A program made the position numbers and the translations under genes. This document shows positions 13,101-24,686 of a DNA stretch of 64,000 nucleotides, in pieces (the first letter of the stretch is position 1; every line of letters starts with the position of its first letter). This DNA comes from Cucumis sativus (Eukaryota > Streptophyta > Magnoliopsida > Cucurbitales > Cucurbitaceae): assembly GCF_000004075.3 (NCBI RefSeq), contig NC_026657.2, positions 28,552,408-28,616,407 of the forward strand, given 5' to 3'. The notes beneath the pieces are model-generated. The model was not told the origin of the DNA. It saw nothing but the letters and a program-made list of their open reading frames with translations, and did no database searches.

Positions 13101-16100
13101 AGCCTGCCTTGTGCACTTTAATCATTGATACAATATAACCATGTATATTGAGAGATAGTTTCTCTCTATATTTTTTTTTTTCCGTTTTTTCCTGCATCAG
13201 CTGCATTTTCTTTTTGCACTGCCCTATGCTCCTGAAATTAAGAAATTTGACTAAATAAATTCTATCATCTTATGCATCAAGACAAAAGTTACTATTTTTA
13301 ATTGAACTTGAGATGCCAAAAATGTCATGAACTGCCAATAGGTCTGCTTACGACCAGTCAATTTTCTGCGATATATTCCACTTAAAAGACTCTGGTTGGA
13401 GGGAGTGCACCTCATGTGGCAAGGTAATCTGATTTGGCATAATCAGTTCCTTTCCTTTTCAGTGCCTTTTCTTTCTTGCATGCTAGATTTTTATCAAATG
13501 AATTTGATTGCAGCATCTCCATTGTGGATGCATTGCTTCCAAGTTTCTGATGGAGCTTCATGATAGTGGGGGGGTGAATTGCATAAGCTGCGCAAAAAGT
13601 TTAGGACTTCATACTGTAAGAACATACACCAGTATAACTCACTCATTAATGTTGCAGCTTGCTACTAATTGTCTATAGCACAATATTTTAATAATCCACA
13701 ACTTTTTTTTTGTTTTTTATTTCTTAGGTTTCATTTTTTATTTTAACTTCAAACATAGATTTTAATTATATTTTTTCTTGCTAATCAGGATCCTTCTCTT
13801 AGAGCAATATTTTGCATGTTATTTTTAAGCATCTCATGTATTTAAGTTGATGGTGTTACCACTTGGTTCAGTGATACTTTTTTTTCTGTTTCATTTTCCA
13901 TGATTAAACAATTGATATTTATAGAAGAAAAGGAATCCTTTTGTTTTATTTAAATGAACCGATGGCCACTATATGAGTGTTAGATTATGTAATGTATGCA
14001 CCTATTCCTTTTTATCTGATGTATAGTTATGCTTATTATATATATTGTTACAGACTAGTACCAGCGAAAAGTTGAATGGGCTTGGCACATCACAAGTTCA
14101 AAATTCTGGTGATTTACAATCATTTTTAGTGGAAGATGGTAACAATGATAGAATAACACTCATCCAATCGGGAAACAAGGCAGAGGGAAATGAGCTTAGA
14201 CAATCACACCTATCTCCAAGTAATAACAAAAATGTATCCTTGGTTCAAATGAAACACGAAGAAAATTGTCCTTCAGTGAGAGATGTTGGATATGTCTGTT
14301 CCTCGGAATCCACTCAGGTGACAAATGGTTTGAATGAATTTGCCAAACAGGAAATCTGCAAAGGAGACAGTGGAACAAAGCTTGCTTATGATTCACTTGC
14401 TTTGGGCTGTGGTAACTCAAATCCCCTTCCTGGCGTTTCTATTGATGAAAAAGAGGCTAGCAAGCCATCCTCTCCGTTGCTTCTAGGCTCTAGGTCTCGT
14501 CATCTTATTCCAAAGCCTGCACGTTCAGTATTTAATGTAGGCTTGGAGTCAAATACTAGCATGGTTTCACAAGTACGCGTTGCGAGACCACCTGCAGAAG
14601 GGAGGGGGCGAAATCAGTTACTTCCTCGGTATTGGCCCAAGATTACTGACCAAGAACTGCAGCAGATTTCTGGAGCGTATCCTTCCCTTTTATTTTAATT
14701 GGTCTATTACTTGCTGGCGGCATATTTGCATGTCTTGATTGTTTTATCATTTTACTTGCTTACAAAATGTAAAATTTTATTTCTTAACTGCGTGATCTTA
14801 AGTTCAAATTCCACTGTTGTGCCCTTGTTTGAGAAGATGCTCAGTGCCAGTGATGCCGGTCGGATAGGTCGATTGGTTGTCCCAAAAGCCTGTGCTGAAG
14901 TACGATTCAACATGTCTGAACTAGTTTTGTAATGATGTTTTATGTTTACTGTAGTGGATACTGTAATCTGTTAGGTGATCTCTGGACAACTTTGCAGGCG
15001 TATTTCCCTCCGATCTCTCAGCCAGAGGGCCTTCCTATTAGAATCCAAGATGTCAAAGGAAAAGAGTGGGTGTTTCAGTTCAGGTTTTGGCCTAATAATA
15101 ATAGTAGAATGTATGTTTTGGAAGGAGTAACTCCCTGCATTCAGTCCATGCAGTTGCAAGCTGGAGACACTGGTAAATTCCCCCCCCCCCCCAAATAAGA
15201 TGAAGCAAAATGAGATATTGGTATCTCTTGACGATTGGATTATTTGAAAGCAAAAGTTTTACATTATCAACAATGGTCATTGATTTTTTGTTTGAATTGA
15301 TTACCCTTCTATTAATAAAGCCGGGAAATATGATGTGGTTTGTGCCCACTGATTTATGAATTAGTTTTTGCCCTACGTCAAATTTTGCAGATTTTGCTTG
15401 TCAAGGTTACTTTTTTGTTTCTTGAAGTACCCATCTTGGAATTTCCTAATATATAGGATGGTTTCTTTTTCACTTTTGGCACAGTGACTTTTAGCCGCAT
15501 GGATCCGGAGGGCAAACTTATTATGGGCTTTCGCAAAGCATCAAGCTCTTCTATAATGCAGGTAGCTGGCTGCTGCTGCAAGTAGTTAAACATTGTACAC
15601 TAAAAGGTTTTAAGTTGAAATAGAATTATTTGGTTGAACAGGATTCTCATCCATCTGCTCTTTCTACTAGCGGTCACTCGAGTGAATTCTTTTCAAGTGT
15701 TTTTGAGAATCTTCCTCTTTTGAGTGGCCATTCCAGCCTTCTCCAGTCCTTGAAGGGCAACATGGATCCCCAGCTCAATTTATTGCCTGGGTACTTCAAT
15801 CAACCTGGTAATGATACGAACTGGCAAAAAGCTGAGAAGCAAGATGATCAATCAAGAGAGTGCTTGCTCCTATCTTCAATGATGGTACCAGAGAGGAAAA
15901 GAACTCGAAATATTGGGTCTAAAAGTAAAAGGCTGCACATTGATTGTCAGGAAGCTCTGGAATTGAGACTTACATGGGAAGAGGTGCAGGATTTGCTTTG
16001 TCCACCACCCACTGTCAAACCGAGCAAGTTCATGGTTGAGGATCATGAATTTGAAGAGTATGAAGTATGTAATATATCGGTTTTGATTCTTATGTTGAGA

Positions 16101-18174
16101 ATTATTTACTCTCGGTGTTCAACATGGACAAAAGTTTTTACTCAATCTCATTGTATTGTTAAAGTCTCAATTTGTACCACTTTTTCATAATTTATCTATC
16201 TTATCTTGGGGGGGGGGGGGGGGGGGGGGCTAAAAGTCTGGTTTTCTTAATTTGTGATTTTCTATATTGATTAACTCGTGGAATAAACTTGAAGTGAATC
16301 CATGTGTTGTAGGAAAAATACTCATCTTGAAGTAATTGTTGCATGTTATTGATCTGACAGCACAAAGAATTCCCTGTGTTTTCATTCAGGAACCTCCAGT
16401 TTTTGGAAAGATGAGCATTTTTGTGGTCCATTCAACTCGGTAATTGTTTATTATTGTTTGTATTTTCATACTGCACCTGTTCATTAACCTCTTATTTTAG
16501 TACCCAAAATATAAACTTTCAATTGATGTGTCCATCCAGGGGACAAGAGCAATGGGCACAGTGTGACGATTGCTCTAAATGGCGAAGGTTGCCCATTGAT
16601 GTACTTCTGCCCTCCAAGTGGACATGCTTGGAAAACATTTGGGATCAAAGCAGGTAAATATTTATTTTCTTTTTCCTTTTCTGCTCGTCCACCCAAGGAA
16701 ATTTTCTTGGTGAAGACAGCTTATGCATTTTCTACACTTCTGAAATCTTGTTATCAGGAGTTCATGTTCTACACTTGAAGAACTGACAACAAGGGAACTG
16801 GAAAATATTCTCAGATTGAATAAGGGTATGGTTGTGGACCATTATATTTCCCCAATACTTGTTACTGTTAGTTTTTCCTCCACTCTGTCTTTGACAGATG
16901 AGCTTGATCAATACATACAAAAGAGACTACACTATATTATTATACATTGCAGATTTCAATAGGGGTTTGTATTTCTGAACTGCATGTGGTTTTATCTCTC
17001 TCTCTCTCTTTTTGTGTGTATGTGTGTGTGTGTATATATATTAAAACTTATAGTTATAGCACTGGGATTATGAGCTAATAGTGGTCACTTTAACTGCATG
17101 AGTTTAGGTGTGAATTTAAACCTCAGAGAGAATGCAGCTCTGCATACCTCAAGGTCTGTTCTTATTGGCTTTGAGGGATCTCAAGGCTAAATTTTGTGTA
17201 ACTGTGAGTTGACAAACATTACAGTCATTGACATGAATATTAGAAATGCGAGGGATGGTATGATTATTTGCATGGTCAATAAGTAGCCTATTGTTAGGTA
17301 GCAACGAACAACGCAAGCGTTCATATTAGTGCCTACTAAAGATTGTTCATTTCGTTATCCCAGTGCATTATGTTTTTCCTCACACTTTGTATTGAATGTC
17401 TAATTTCCAGAATTCAAGAGGCAGAGAACTTTGGCTTTCAGTGGACCAATCCAGGATCATGAATCCTCTGGTCTGGATGCTCTGGCGAATGCTGCTACTT
17501 TAGGAGATAATGGCAGTGATCCAGGCACTGCATCAGTTGCAACTACAACAAAACATCCAAGGCATCGGCCTGGTTGCTCGTGCATTGTGTGCATCCAACC
17601 TCCCAGTGGCAAGGGAAAGCACAAACCTACATGCATGTGCAATGTTTGTATGACAGTTAAACGTAGATTTAAAACTCTAATGATGCGCAAAAAGAAGCGG
17701 CAGTCAGAGCGTGAAGCTGAAATCGCTCAGAAGAATCAGCTTAAGTGGAGCTCTAGAGAGGAATCTGAGTTGGACAACACCTCTCGGCATGCATCCCTGA
17801 ACCTCGATCCTTCTGCAAATGAAGCCCAATTGATGACAAATGAACCTAGAAGCCAAAGTAATTTGGTTGAAACTTGTAAGGACCAATTAGATTTAAATTG
17901 CCAACCTGACCAAGAAAATGAAGTAGAAGGGGTGCCTAACCGAGTGAGCATGATGAGTCTAGTTCAAATCGCAAGCCTACCATTGGAGACATATTTGAAG
18001 CAGAATGGTCTTACAAGTTTGTTACCAGAACTACAGGCAAGTTCAGCATCACATGCACCAGCCCAAGGTACAAATGAGATGGAAGGAGCTGTAAATGATG
18101 ATGGGTGTTTTGCTTCTGCTGCTCAAGATCAGGAAAGTGAGGGAGAACAAATTTGCGGAAAAGATCAAAGCTGA
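7184..18174 (+). CDS. VAL: VAL/HSI2-type B3 and CW domain transcriptional repressor
   Basis: My splice model has 12 coding exons: 7184-7296, 13342-13423, 13514-13615, 14054-14676, 14803-14899, 14998-15172, 15485-15561, 15642-16064, 16390-16439, 16540-16653, 16758-16825, 17411-18174. All junctions are GT/AG with matching phases and give 895 aa (family about 780-900). Domains in order: a PHD-like Cys/His zinc region at residues 1-99 (starts [11 protein letters not shown]); B3 at about 315-420 ([39 protein letters not shown]); zinc-binding CW at about 583-630 ([18 protein letters not shown]); a Cys-rich basic segment at about 696-735; an EAR repression motif LDLNCQP at about 801. In Arabidopsis the family binds RY elements, recruits histone deacetylase and Polycomb, and silences seed-maturation genes after germination. 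Intron 1 carries a complete chromovirus. VAL1 and VAL2 type are not resolved. Confidence 0.93.
7504..7974 (+). repeat. 5' LTR of the chromovirus
   Basis: It starts TGCTAGACC and ends TTTATA, where the 3' LTR keeps TTTACA, so the terminal CA has decayed to TA. It holds a G-run of about 14 bases plus a second G-run (about 7680-7707) and a 13-base insertion absent from the 3' copy. Confidence 0.9.
7978..7990 (+). other. Primer binding site (initiator tRNA-Met type)
   Basis: TGGTATTAGAGCC starts 3 bases after the 5' LTR. It differs at one base from the common plant tRNA-Met primer site TGGTATCAGAGCC. Confidence 0.85.
8015..9100 (+). pseudogene. Chromovirus gag region, broken
   Basis: A frame starting [10 protein letters not shown] runs to a TGA at 8534-8536. 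The same frame then resumes as capsid-like sequence to about 8815, and the downstream frame carries a CCHC knuckle ([14 protein letters not shown]) at about 9046-9087. A frame change lies in the region 8817-9055. It is non-functional as read. Confidence 0.8.
9101..9560 (+). pseudogene. Chromovirus aspartic protease region
   Basis: The protease-like segment contains the active-site triplet context [13 protein letters not shown] at about 9301-9342. Gypsy proteases usually have DSGA there, so a Ser/Cys difference is visible. The frame ends at 9557. Confidence 0.75.
9639..10710 (+). pseudogene. Chromovirus reverse transcriptase, broken
   Basis: The N-terminal RT region is spread over several frames with stops (about 9927, 9946, 10048 and 10149). 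From 10177 an open stretch contains [14 protein letters not shown] and the catalytic [10 protein letters not shown] (the Y/F-x-D-D core), then the connection segment [13 protein letters not shown]. The product could not be translated intact. Confidence 0.88.
10711..11090 (+). pseudogene. Chromovirus RNase H region
   Basis: [12 protein letters not shown] at about 10770-10805 carries the RNase H core. It continues, with a frame break near 10829, into [28 protein letters not shown] and YNPGWENKP. This region lies before the integrase, as expected for Ty3/gypsy and not Copia. Confidence 0.82.
11091..12356 (+). pseudogene. Chromovirus integrase, broken
   Basis: An HHCC-type N-terminal region is visible at about 11320-11435 ([18 protein letters not shown]). 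The catalytic core starts near 11510 ([24 protein letters not shown]) and is interrupted near 11745. A GPY/F segment [15 protein letters not shown] and PVFHVSQLK lie at about 12205-12320. The frame stops at 12354-12356. Confidence 0.82.
12357..12541 (+). pseudogene. C-terminal chromodomain of the element
   Basis: After the integrase stop the same frame reads [16 protein letters not shown], the chromodomain signature of chromovirus integrases, with stops at about 12388 and 12493. In this family the chromodomain guides integration into marked chromatin (established knowledge). Confidence 0.75.
12557..12568 (+). other. Polypurine tract before the 3' LTR
   Basis: An AGAAGAGGAGA-type purine run lies directly upstream of the 3' LTR, the expected position for plus-strand priming. 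Confidence 0.7.
12572..13013 (+). repeat. 3' LTR of the chromovirus
   Basis: It runs from TGCCAGATC to TTTACA, with the canonical TG...CA ends. It aligns end to end with 7504-7974, minus the G-run and one 13-base segment. Confidence 0.92.
16208..16229 (+). repeat. G22 homopolymer in VAL intron 8
   Basis: Twenty-two consecutive G bases lie between exon 8 (ends 16064) and exon 9 (starts 16390). A C-run of about 12 bases also follows the exon 6 donor at about 15180-15192. Confidence 0.9.
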
Positions 18175-18690
18175 AGTTCAATCCCGAAAGTTGAACCTGC
18201 CTCTTGTTTGTGATTATTAAATACTAACATCTAAAATATAGGTTAGTTATTTAATTTCAATGTAAATAGATAATTGAATTTAAGTCTGCCTTTTCTCCTT
18301 GCCAAATGTATATAACTCACCCTTGGTTAACAGTTGGAGTTTTTCCCGTTAAAATAATGCTGGAAAATTCTTGATACAATTGACACAACGTCCTCTCTTT
18401 GGTTTAGAATAGAACAAATATTCTTTAGATTTGAGTCACTTTATTCGTTCCAGTTGATTGGATGATTTAGTTTTCATCTCGTAGTGGTTAAGTTCTCATG
18501 TGTGGTATAGGCATAGGATTGAGGACGTACGCTAGTGAAGGGAATATAGCGAGGGTGAAGCAAACGCAACTGCAAGCCTACCAGTGAGATTAGTTGCTTG
18601 TTGCTTGTTGCTTTCAAGGAAGCAATAAAACGAAAACATATAGTATTGGTTTGGTTAGGTCCAAATAAAGGCGCAGTTAATGGGTTCTGA
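18175..18690. other. VAL 3' flank
   Basis: The probable VAL 3' UTR is followed by unassigned sequence. No clear polyadenylation signal or gene was recognised beyond the short ORF that follows. Confidence 0.45.
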
Positions 18691-18699
18691 GTCGAGGCC

Positions 18700-19023
18700 T
18701 TGGAAGAAGAAATGACAGTGATTAAGAAATTTGGAGATGAACACAACTTGTTGGACCAATATGAGCGAGTAAGCTTTAAAGTGCGACTAAACCAAGCAAC
18801 ATTGGAGCAGAGTTTTCTTGAGCCGAGGATGGTGAGGTCTCAACTGCGGGCACTATTTACTGGCTCAGGCTCAGTTGAACTACCATACTTGGTAACAATA
18901 ACAACTACTAATCAACTTCAACAACATTCTCAACTTACTCAAACCCATTTTGGACAGAGAGTAGGGCAAGGAACTCCCACATTTCAAAGACCCCATGTCT
19001 TGGAAATGGAAAACTCTCAGTAA
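18700..19023 (+). CDS. Unrecognised ORF or exon remnant, 107 codons
   Basis: An open frame begins near MEEEMTVIKKFGDEHN and ends at TAA. Composition is fairly protein-like: acidic/aromatic at the start (LLDQYERVSFKVRLNQ) and Gln/Thr-rich toward the end. No known domain, signal peptide or membrane segment is visible. There is no clear promoter, and a terminal exon of an otherwise lost gene is as likely as an intact small gene. It lies between VAL and a PPR relic, a neighbourhood that looks like gene debris. Confidence 0.3.
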   Translation: MEEEMTVIKKFGDEHNLLDQYERVSFKVRLNQATLEQSFLEPRMVRSQLRALFTGSGSVELPYLVTITTTNQLQQHSQLTQTHFGQRVGQGTPTFQRPHVLEMENSQ

Positions 19024-19079
19024 ACCCCTGCGTCTTTGATTTCTTTTAATCTTCTCAATCTGCTTCCTTGCAGGAACAG

Positions 19080-19093
19080 GCTTCAGTAAAATG

Positions 19094-19124
<31 letters not shown>
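19080..19124. repeat. (TA)n microsatellite
   Basis: Uninterrupted TA dinucleotides flank the PPR relic. Confidence 0.85.
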
Positions 19125-19126
<2 letters not shown>

Positions 19127-19129
19127 CGA

Positions 19130-19770
19130 TTATGGGTTTAACCCTCTGCTTGAAAATATTGGGCCATATTAGCGAACATATTTAATCAAGATAAAATTCT
19201 ATTGCATGAAAGGAGAATTGGATGATGCAGGCAGGGTTTTGGAGCAAATGCTGGGAAGGGGTCATAACCCAAACGATGCAACCATCACAGCACTCGTGAA
19301 TGCTTTCTGCAAAAGGGGTAAAACGCAGAAAGCTTCAGAAATGGTTGAGCTGGTGGGAAGGAGAATAGCTTGATACCTGACATTTACACGTATATTGTTC
19401 TTATGGATGGCTTGTGTAGGGTCGGCAGATCAGACGAGGCAATGGAATTGCTCAATGAAGCGGAGGAAAATGGTTTAAAACCAAGTGTTGTCACTTTCAA
19501 CACCCTCTTCAATGGATTCACCTTCATCAGAGCGTTATGCAGGACATCCTTGAAAGAAAAGGATGTATTGGAAGATGCCCATCAACTGTTTAAGAAAATG
19601 AAGGCCTGCTGATCCAAGCACTATGTTCAGCAAACATGATTTCAGAGGCACTCGCAAATTTGCATCATATGATTGAAAAAGGCTACGCTCCAACACCGAT
19701 TATCAGTGACGTTATTGTTCAAACACTGTCACAGGGGAAGCGTCAACGAAACATTCTGTGTTTTGGGGCT
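19130..19770 (+). pseudogene. PPR protein relic
   Basis: Three different frames in succession carry pentatricopeptide-repeat text: GELDDAGRVLEQMLGRGHNP and ALVNAFCKRGKTQKASEM (frame of 19206); then PDIYTYIVLMDGLCRVGRSD and NGLKPSVVTFNTLFNGF (19370-19612); then LIQALCSANMISEAL and HHMIEKGYAPTP (about 19610-19720). At least two frame breaks and a stop separate them, and there is no initiating region. This is the C-terminal part of a P-class PPR gene that has decayed. Confidence 0.8.
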
Positions 19771-20235
19771 TGGAATCCCTTTCACAGCAATTTCTTTCAG
19801 TGCTTGTAATGAGCTTAATACACAGGGAATATATTTCAGTGCTTGTAATGTATGAGCTTTGGCTTTGAAACAAGGTGTTAACCCCACCAAGTCCCCGAGA
19901 TAAGCAAACATATATCAATTGCCCGGCCGATTAAATAGCAAAATTAAATTTTATGCAAACGCAATTATCAATTTTCTGCCGATGATTGAATTACTTCTCG
20001 CATACTTTCAGATACAACTTGACTGCTTCACAATAATTTGGTATTCTTTACTTCACCAATAACAAAATAATCCAAATCTTAATAACTGGGAGACAAAATC
20101 TTTGCAGCTCCATTGCCGATCTTTCACGAGCTCAATCTACAAAGAGGCCAAAAAAATCAACAAAATAATTGCTCTTTCGAAGGGTACTGACTAGGCATTC
20201 TCACCAATGAGTTTTAACTATTAGGTGTGTCAAAT

Positions 20236-23200
20236 TCATGCTCGGCTCGTGTATTGTCCAGTCCTTGTATCTATCACAATACTATCGCCTACATTTATAA
20301 ACAGAGGGACACTAACAACGGCACCAGTTTCAAGTGTAGCGGGCTTCGAACCACCTGCCAGTGAAATATCATCTTCAATTAGAAAAAGGCTGTCAATAAA
20401 TATATATATATATATATACTGGCTGGAGGGTGGGAGGAGAGAACAGAATGGCAGATGGATCAAAAATATCAATTTGTATGTCCAAGACCAGGAAATTAAT
20501 GTCAATAGCAACCCATCCACAAATCATATGATTGTGGATCAAGATAACCAATGTTCTTAATGAATTAGATTTATGAAGCTTAAGATTAGGACATCGTACA
20601 AATTTGGTATGTAGCTTTCTTTATTCTGAATCACGGATTTACTAATTACAGGGGGCTACATAAACCAAATTACATAAATTCAAGTTACGAAACCTACGTC
20701 TATAAAATTATAAACGCACAAGCTAAAAGTAAAGTATACAGATTCAGCCGGTTACAGTTGCTTTCCCACACAGGACACAGCATAAATTATATAAACCTAG
20801 ACTTCTTAATTTCACCCCATATTAAACCTACGATGAGAAATAGTTCCTGATTGATACATCGTACAATACTCAAATAACTACATGTTTAGTTCGTGGTTGA
20901 TGCATTATCCAAACAGTTACATGTTGTAGTTCTTGGTTGATGCATTATCTAAACATTACATGTTGTAGTTCTTGGTTAATACTACATTCAAAAAATTAAT
21001 GTGACAAAAACCTCATAATGCAGGTCATGTATCAACCAAGAAAAATCTATCAATCTAAAATGAAAGCTTGGCCTTAAGTCATAGAGCTAGAAATGAGCCA
21101 AGCGGATATTTTTTGTTTCCAAAAATAAATGATTCGCTAGTATGATAATTTAGGGTCTGCTAGATAACAATTTGATTCTGTATTTTCAGTTTTTAAATAT
21201 TTTCTATTTATGATTTTCTTTTTTATATAATCTCCTTTTAACAAGTACATTAAAAAACCAAGTCAAGTTTTGAAAACTACGAAAGAAAAAGAAAAGTTTT
21301 ATGATTTGGTTAATTCACATGTTTATTTAGGAAAGATAAAAACCATTATGATTAAATTGTGTGAAAATGAACAATCATGGTTGACCTAGAGATGAAAAAG
21401 GGTCAACGGGTATAACAAATGAACAATTTTTTCATTCTTTCTCAATGGAAGTTGTCTATTTCATCCGAAAAAGTAACTAGCTAAGATTTAATATCCTATG
21501 AGTTTTCTTAGCACTCACAAATGTGTTTATCAAACGGGCCATCAATTATTATATTAATGCAATTGCAAGTAATAATATACATACATACACATATATAAAT
21601 TGTTAACGTCAAGATATATAAGATAACAGATATATATATATCAATGCAGTTACAATTATAGAGATGATCTAGACTTAAACATCGAGTGGCAAAATTGATG
21701 CTTTATTACTTGATGAGGTGCTAAAACTCCATCATTGCTTCACACAATCACTATACCTTCGTGATATTTGTGAACTTGTCTATAATAAACGACAATTTAA
21801 AAGTACCCATTAGCTTTTCTAAAAATTGTAAAACAGACGACATTTTAATCCTTGTTTCATGAAGAATCACAAAGTGTGAAATGCTAAAAGGAAACATCCT
21901 GGTGCTTCCACAATTAGCAAAATCCCCTCAGATCCGGACATAAAACTCCATTAAAAATGTTTGAAACCAACCCAAAGCAATAACTTCTCTGGTCTCCAAA
22001 ATTATTTCGATATGTAATAACCATTAACTTAGTGTCAACACCCAAATGTCAGAAGTTAGTAATCTGATGGTATTAAGAGATTGGTTTAGACACTAATCTC
22101 AACCGGCTAAAAAATGTTGTCATATTTTAGCCCATTTGAATTCGAATAACCTCATCTAGCAGCAGCAAATTGTTAATAAAGCACTAAAAAAATTCCTTCA
22201 AGACAAGTAAAATCGCAGTACCTTGTGCCGTGTCACCTTTCAGTCCAGGATCAACATCAACCACAGTCAACTGAATTGTGATGGGAACCTCAAAATCAAT
22301 GACCTAAGGGAGGGAAGCGGACAAAAGAAATGAGAAAAATTAAAGAATTCTTATCATCATATTTCACTTCTTGTTAACTGAAGACTGACACAGTGGCACT
22401 TTGTAGAAACTTGAAAGCAAATGCATGAGATGTGACACGTTCATCAAATTAAAAGCTGCTAAATCTTATGTGGCCGTAATGTGAACTATTTAAAAACACC
22501 ATGAACAACTCTAATTGGGCATCCCATGCCTCAAAACTCAAGCTATCCAATCGATCAAAGTTACCTTCCCATTCCAAAACAGTACGATACAGTCCATTCC
22601 TTCTTTTAGCCACTTTGTCCTATCACCAACGTCTGCTGCATTCAAGCGTATTTCTTCATACGTATTCTGTAAAACGAGCAACTTAGACTCATTTCATGCT
22701 GGTGAGACTAGCAAACAAAAATTTATTTGCAAAGTAGCATTCCGTAGAACGTGACTGTGAGAAGAGCTGCCCCACATATCAAATCGTGTAAAGAGAAATT
22801 TGAGAAAGCTGTTAAAGACAACTAAATCATAAGCATATATATACTTTTATATACCAGGTCCATGAAAACAAACTGGGAACCGTCTTTGTAAGTGAACTGC
22901 TTGACTTCCTTGTATACATTGGCCTCTTCAAGCTGGAAAGACGTAATGCATAAGTACATAACAATGAACGTAGAAGAAAATACGAGAAGGAATATCACAC
23001 TTATAGCACAACTTTTACGGACTCAAGAATTATGAGAGGAACATTTGGGGTCATAATTCATTTTCTGTTGTGGTTATAGCGTCCAGCTTTTTACCTAGTA
23101 AATCTAGCACGTAGAACAGTTTTGATTTTTACATAGTCACAAATTACATTATGCAACAGGCTAAGTGCATCAATTTTACACCTGAGGAAAATTCCTTTAT

Positions 23201-23939
23201 CCCATCTTCTCGGAAACGAGTCTTTATGAGTAGCTAGAGAATTTTCATGACTTTCAAATGTGAATGAAATAAAAGCTGAATCAGGCATCAGAGTTCAATT
23301 TTAGCATCAGAGTTCAACAGGAAATGAGTGGATGAGTTTTAACCGTTTAGTAGAGATTAGAGGTCAATGAGCAGATCATATTCTGCTACTCACCGAACTT
23401 CCTGCTCGAAAAGTCTTCTCAACCGTATTTCCGGTCACGTAATTGCGAATTTTAGTCCTCACAAAAGCTGCTCCTTTGCCGGGTTTAACATGAAGGAACT
23501 CTATCCAAAAAGGAGGGGAGGGGAGGGGTCAAGTACGACTACGAGTCTCTCCAATCAAGCAGCAATAAAATGATGATTGGGGAGAAGGAAAGTTAGAGTA
23601 GAGAAAGAAGAAGAACCTAATACACGCCAAGGAGCTCCATCCACTTCAATATTGGTGCCAACTTTGATGTCGTTGCTAGTTAACGCATAAATCCCTGAAA
23701 GTGAAACAAAAATTAGAATGGTAGAGCCGTGAGAATGAGATAGTAGGAAGAAGATTCAGAAATGAGAAATGTTGAATTGGGGAATGGAATGGTTTACTGA
23801 AAAATCCGGTACGCGAACTTGGGGAGAAAGAGCGCAAAGCGAGGGGCTTCAAAGGAAGCGAAAGGGAAGTCTTTGAGGATGAGGTGCGGGCGAGAAAAGC
23901 AGAAGCCGAGGAGGCATTACAGAGGAGAGTGCCAGCCAT
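20236..23939 (-). CDS. Plastid-type elongation factor P
   Basis: Exons in coding order: 23939-23798, 23694-23617, 23500-23394, 22932-22855, 22666-22565, 22303-22222, 20354-20236. All have GT/AG borders and consistent phases, giving 235 aa. The first 47 residues are Ser/Leu/Arg-rich without acidic residues ([15 protein letters not shown]), a typical plastid transit peptide. The EF-P body follows: domain I KOW-like ([19 protein letters not shown], loop [10 protein letters not shown] with Lys82 at the usual tip position), the domain II OB fold ([18 protein letters not shown]), and domain III ending [16 protein letters not shown] and [12 protein letters not shown] relieves ribosome stalling, especially at proline runs (established for bacteria). 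The last 39 codons are separated by a 1.87-kb intron. Confidence 0.95.
20355..22221 (-). other. Long last intron of the EF-P gene
   Basis: This 1,867-bp AT-rich intron contains (TA)n tracts (about 21565-21650) and short repeats of the TACATGTT-GTAGTTCTTGGTT type near 20880-20970. No ORF or element with clear ends was recognised inside. Confidence 0.7.
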
Positions 23940-24686
23940 GGGTAGGGGCTGTCTACGACTATGTAATTGTACAAACTGCTTATTCTTAGCCTGAGCCTGA
24001 AATGAAGCGTCCAAGATAAGGACTGTTAGCCGGGAGGTGAAGGATTGGGTCCGGCGGATAGATGAAATTGAAATTGAAAATTGTCCTACTTTTTTTAAAG
24101 GTACTATAAGAACGAACTTAGTGTACGGGATTGACATTAGGGGACAGTTATATATATATTTATATCATTTGTTGCCACCTAATTTAAAATTAACAATCTT
24201 CTCTTCTGTTTCTACCTTAACATTTAACTCACGCATTATCTTTTTGTTAACCCAAACTTAATCTAACACCACTTAAATAAATCAAATTTGCAATTTATTT
24301 TCATTTCAGCTTACTATAGATTTCAATATTCATCTCTTACCCAACAACTGTGCATAAAAGTAGTGTTTATTTGGAGAGATCTACGAATTTCTCCATCCAA
24401 CCATCGTCTCGCAACTTCTGCCGTAATAATCAAAGAGTTATTTTGCACGTTAGAGAAATGTAAGAATAAGACAGGCCGAAGGAGGTGGTATGAAGCGAAC
24501 CAGATCTCTGTAAAATGGCATTTTCCCAATCCCACCATAACCCAATTATATCTACATAACTAAAACCTTTTCTTCTACTACAACACCAGGGGTTGCATTT
24601 ATCCTTTATGTATTCGTTTGAATGACCAAAAAAGGTTGAAAAATAAATATATATATATATTTTAAGAAAAAAGTTCATATACACAA
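23940..24686. other. Spacer between the EF-P 5' end and the pseudokinase 3' end
   Basis: This holds the EF-P upstream region (its minus-strand promoter should lie here) and the 3' flank of the next gene. A short (TA)n is present at about 24646-24660. No other gene is visible. Confidence 0.6.

Larger units (their letters stand above)
7297..13341 (+). other. VAL intron 1, expanded by a retrotransposon
   Basis: This 6.0-kb intron joins the codon split TGC-GG/G-TCT between exons 1 and 2. Without the 7504-13013 element and one target-site copy it would be about 530 bp. The insertion and VAL are both on the plus strand. Confidence 0.85.
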
